DNA from: an uncultured Bacilli bacterium
GTDB lineage: Bacteria; Bacillota_I; Bacilli_A; RF39; UBA660
Reading direction: 5' to 3'
Assembly (NCBI GenBank): GCA_944371685.1
Contig: CALVXV010000062.1
Span: 1-7,137 of the forward strand
DNA: 7,137 bases
The translations under genes were made by a program, and so were the position numbers. Shown in pieces: positions 4,892-7,137 of this stretch (positions within the stretch are counted from its first letter, which is position 1; each line of letters starts with the position of its first letter). A model generated the notes under the pieces. It was given only the letters and a program-made list of their open reading frames with translations. It searched no databases and had not been told where the DNA came from.

Positions 4892-6913
4892 AATTATCAA
4901 TGTATAGGTATCACAATAATTTGCTGTAAAGGATCTTGGCATATCTTGATGTATCATTCCTGGACTTCCTTTTTGTGATGCTTTTTCTATATAAGTAAAT
5001 TTAACACCAGGGTATGCATTTTGATAATTTTTTAATGTTTCTTGTGCTGAATTTCCATTTAGTGATGATTGTTTAACAACTGTTACAGTTTTACTTTTGT
5101 CACATGTATTAGTGCTTTCATTTGGATTATTTTCTCCAGATGAGCTAGATGAACCACTATTTGATGGCCTAGATGTACTCGATGAGCTAGATGATGAACT
5201 TGATGTATTTTTGTTAGATGTACTGGTTGTTTTTTTACTGGTGGCAAGTGTAATTACGATAGTATCGCCTTTAGATATTTGAGTTCCAGCAGCAATGCTT
5301 TGACTTATTACTTTTCCTGAGTCTACTTTATTTGAGTATTGTTCGGTAAATGTACATGAAATACCTAAGTTATTACATTCAGTTTGAACAGCTGATTTAG
5401 TTTTGTTTTTAAAGTCTGGAACAGTTACTGCTGTTCCTTTTGAAACATATACTGTGATAGTATCGTTTAGATTTATATTTTCTCCTTCTTCTATTGATGC
5501 TTTGATTATTTTATTTTTTTCTATATTATCATTAAATTCTTCTTTGATTTCATATTTAATACCATTGGTGTTGGCCCAACTTTTGAAATCATTTATATTA
5601 TCAAATTTTTTCATGGTAAGTGGTCCTTTGGAAAAAACAACGTCGACAGTGGTGCCTTCTTCAATGACATCTCCTTCTTTATAATTACTTTCGATGACAT
5701 GGCCTGATTTTATGTTATTATCATATCTATCAGAGTAGTTTATTTGAATGTTGTTTTCAACCATCCATTTAGTAACATAGGCCATGGTTTTATTTTTTAA
5801 GTTAGGAACTTTTATATCTTTACCTTTAGAGATAGTTAGAGTTATTAATTCGTCTGGTTTAACGGTGGTGTCGGCTTTAGGACTACTACTTATGACGTGT
5901 CCTTTTTCTATTTGATTTGAAAATTCATATTTTAACTGATATAAAATGCCATTTCTTCCTAGATAAACTGAGGCATTTAAAAGACTTTCATTTTTTAAAT
6001 CTTTAAGTTTAATAGGGGATAGAGCTGCTTTATCACCTAAGGAAACTGTAAAGATTATTGGCTCATTTCTTTTTATTTGGCCAGTTTTACTTTGACTTAT
6101 GATGGTATCTTTTTTGATGTTTAGATTTTCCTCAAAGTTTATAGATACATTATTTAGGAAATTTTCATTTATAAATTTTAAAACGTCATCGATATTCCAA
6201 CCGGTCATATCGGCTAGGATAATTTCTTTATTATAGTCTGGGCCATTTGAAACGACAAAATCAATATTGTCGATGTTTTTGGTTAATGTTTCAGCTTTCT
6301 CGCTTTGACTGATAACATTATATTTTTTAGTAGTGTCACTATATTCAAAGTCTTGATTTGTTTCAATATCATTTTTTTCAGTCCAGTTGATAGCTTTGGT
6401 TAAATTTTTACTTTCAAAGTTTGGCAAATAATTTTGTTTTGGAAGATTTATTATGTTTGAGATATATAAACCATTGAAAGTTAGGGTAAGCATAACAACA
6501 AGAGCTGTTATAATGGTTGGAGCAGTTTTATTTTTAAAGAAAGATTTTTTGAAACTGACAAGAAAACATGTCATTAGAATTAATAGCAAAAAGGCATTGA
6601 TTATTTGATAGACTTGATCAATTTGATTTGAGGAATCGATGATTAAATAAAAGAAAACAGCAACAGTAATTACATATGTGATTGATAGAATTATATTAGT
6701 GCCTTTAGGTTTTGATATTTCACTTTTATTTTCTTTTGGTTCTTTTTTTCTTGGATTTTTATAGATGTTTTTTTTATCATCAAAGATGATATTTTTAAGT
6801 TCTTTTCTTTTTTCCTCTAATTCTTTTTCTTTTTCTATTTGTTTGTTTTTTAGGTCTTCTTCAAATTGTTTTCTTTCTGTTCTTGTTTTATATTGTTCAT
6901 TTTTATTTTCCAT
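4883..6913 (-). CDS. Kinase-less multi-PASTA membrane protein with three TM helices
   Basis: This is a 676-residue protein. Residues 1-70 are highly charged and probably cytoplasmic, with a predicted helix or coiled coil at about 12-42 (Q/E/K/L-rich). Three hydrophobic segments follow at about 72-92, 101-120 and 131-151, with KKSFFKNK between the second and third. The positive-inside rule puts the N terminus inside and everything after 152 outside. Residues about 158-557 hold six PASTA-like units of about 65 residues with the I-S-x-S/Q ... G-x-x-I-x-x-G/D-x-x-I/V-x(V/I) pattern; the clearest are 367-430 (VPNLKNKT) and 496-557 (VPDFKNKT). A Ser/Thr-rich linker (558-598, with nine Ser in a row) leads to a C-terminal module (603-676) containing C604 and C667. 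PASTA domains of PrkC/StkP kinases and PBPs sense muropeptides or bind peptidoglycan, but no kinase or transpeptidase domain is present. Peptidoglycan binding or scaffolding is therefore inferred. The start is supported by AGGTGA at 6923-6918, 4 nt before the ATG. Confidence 0.88.
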   Translation of the reverse strand: MENKNEQYKTRTERKQFEEDLKNKQIEKEKELEEKRKELKNIIFDDKKNIYKNPRKKEPKENKSEISKPKGTNIILSITYVITVAVFFYLIIDSSNQIDQVYQIINAFLLLILMTCFLVSFKKSFFKNKTAPTIITALVVMLTLTFNGLYISNIINLPKQNYLPNFESKNLTKAINWTEKNDIETNQDFEYSDTTKKYNVISQSEKAETLTKNIDNIDFVVSNGPDYNKEIILADMTGWNIDDVLKFINENFLNNVSINFEENLNIKKDTIISQSKTGQIKRNEPIIFTVSLGDKAALSPIKLKDLKNESLLNASVYLGRNGILYQLKYEFSNQIEKGHVISSSPKADTTVKPDELITLTISKGKDIKVPNLKNKTMAYVTKWMVENNIQINYSDRYDNNIKSGHVIESNYKEGDVIEEGTTVDVVFSKGPLTMKKFDNINDFKSWANTNGIKYEIKEEFNDNIEKNKIIKASIEEGENINLNDTITVYVSKGTAVTVPDFKNKTKSAVQTECNNLGISCTFTEQYSNKVDSGKVISQSIAAGTQISKGDTIVITLATSKKTTSTSNKNTSSSSSSSSSTSRPSNSGSSSSSGENNPNESTNTCDKSKTVTVVKQSSLNGNSAQETLKNYQNAYPGVKFTYIEKASQKGSPGMIHQDMPRSFTANYCDTYTLIIIK
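5120..5242 (-). repeat. Low-complexity Ser/Thr-rich linker coding region
   Basis: Codons 558-598 of the PASTA protein are mostly Ser, Thr, Asn and Lys, with nine consecutive Ser at 571-579. At DNA level a 14-bp word (GATGAGCTAGATGA on the plus strand) occurs at 5139-5152 and again at 5181-5194, exactly 42 bp apart. This points to growth by slippage or small tandem duplication in frame. The segment probably acts as a flexible extracellular spacer, possibly glycosylated. Confidence 0.75.
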
Positions 6914-6917
6914 AATA

Positions 6918-6923
6918 TCACCT
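6918..6923 (-). promoter_or_regulatory. Ribosome binding site of the PASTA protein gene
   Basis: Minus-strand AGGTGA precedes the ATG at 6913 by 4 nt. A TATAAT (6935-6930) preceded by TG lies just upstream but would put the transcription start almost on this site, and no good -35 box pairs with it. I could not settle the promoter in this AT-rich leader (6924-7060). Confidence 0.65.
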
Positions 6924-7007
6924 ATAATAATTATACATGAAATACTTATTTATTGGTATATTTTAGGGGTTATTTATCTTTTATTTGACATACTCGTTTA
7001 CAAAGAG

Positions 7008-7030
7008 AAAAATAATATTTTATTATTTTT
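7008..7030. repeat. AT-only inverted repeat upstream of the PASTA gene
   Basis: A perfect 10-bp inverted repeat, AAAAATAATA (7008-7017) and its complement (7021-7030), flanks a 3-nt loop. All pairs are A-T, so the hairpin is weak. It could be a minor terminator or simply a chance palindrome in very AT-rich DNA. Confidence 0.3.
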
Positions 7031-7066
7031 TAAATGTGATTTTTGTTTATTATGATGTTATTTTTT

Positions 7067-7137
7067 TTTTTAATTAAAAAGTCAAGTGCAACTTTTGTGG
7101 ATCTGCAAGTACTTAAGTCGGAGGTAGGTTAATGCTA
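7067..7137 (+). mobile_element. Probable left end of an IS30-family insertion sequence, cut by the window edge
   Basis: The motif GTCAAGTGCAACTTTTGTG (7081-7099) resembles, from memory, the left terminal repeat of E. coli IS30 (GTCAACGCAACAGTTATG). As in IS30, a GGAGG box follows and then an ATG about 50 bp inside the end: GGAGG at 7120-7124, ATG at 7132. By analogy the outer edge is near 7067, in a T-run followed by TAATTAAAAA, but it is approximate. Only the first 70 bases are inside the window, so neither the transposase nor the right-hand repeat can be checked. Confidence 0.45.
7132..7137 (+). CDS. First two codons of a rightward gene, probably a transposase
   Basis: ATG-CTA at the very edge is preceded by GGAGG (7120-7124) with a 7-nt spacer, a good translation start. 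The product cannot be read. It is proposed as an IS30-type transposase only because of the terminal-repeat-like sequence just upstream. Confidence 0.35.

Noticed and set aside
5097..5282. Plus-strand frame rich in Asp and Leu
   Set aside because: It is the complement of the Ser-rich linker of the PASTA gene; the D/L bias follows from Ser codons read on the other strand.
6984..7020. A plus-strand TTGACA in the region upstream of the PASTA gene as a promoter
   Set aside because: No acceptable -10 box lies 16-19 bp downstream; the nearest TAATAT is about 22 bp away, so I did not call it.
6765..7055. Plus-strand frame of 96 codons, Ser/Phe-rich
   Set aside because: Most of it is the antisense of the Lys/Glu-rich N terminus of the PASTA protein; no convincing start site precedes it.
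1..7137. A novel defence, phage or toxin system
   Set aside because: The complete genes are envelope-related with recognisable families, arranged singly with their own terminators; nothing resembles a toxin-antitoxin, CRISPR, retron or phage module.

Overview
The window looks like chromosomal DNA from a low-GC, Gram-positive-type bacterium of the Bacillota (Bacilli or Clostridia side). The base composition is strongly AT-rich. Ribosome-binding sites are AGGAGG-like, every gene ends in TAA, and tryptophan is read from TGG, so a Mycoplasma-type code is not needed. Protein architecture also fits: a secreted glucosaminidase with SH3b and DUF5011-like Ig repeats, and a PASTA-repeat membrane protein. 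An uncultured gut Bacilli lineage is a reasonable guess, but the sequence does not prove it.

Layout from left to right. Positions 1-141 hold the last 46 codons of a plus-strand membrane protein, possibly a Na+/Ca2+-exchanger-type antiporter. A bidirectional hairpin terminator (142-174) separates it from a convergent minus-strand CDP-alcohol phosphatidyltransferase (PgsA-like, 173-1012), which has an unusual hydrophilic C-terminal tail. A divergent promoter region (about 1013-1168) leads rightward to a 1178-residue secreted endo-beta-N-acetylglucosaminidase (1169-4705). That protein has a signal peptide, two SH3b-like domains, a LytB-type catalytic domain, four Ig-like repeats and a duplicated, unnamed C-terminal domain. 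A 177-bp convergent gap follows, with a doubtful 23-codon ORF and a strong bidirectional terminator (4852-4891). Next is a minus-strand, three-TM, multi-PASTA protein without any kinase or transpeptidase domain (4883-6913). The last 220 bp hold its upstream region and, at the right edge, what looks like the left end of an IS30-family insertion sequence with the first two codons of a transposase.

How the genes relate. All three complete genes act at the cell envelope: anionic phospholipid synthesis, peptidoglycan cleavage, and probable peptidoglycan or muropeptide binding outside the membrane. They do not form an operon. They alternate in strand, and each appears to have its own promoter and terminator, so any functional link is only thematic. 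The most unusual items are the kinase-less PASTA protein with its Ser-rich linker and Cys-containing C-terminal module, and the duplicated C-terminal domain of the glucosaminidase. I saw no CRISPR array, defence system, tRNA, rRNA or riboswitch.
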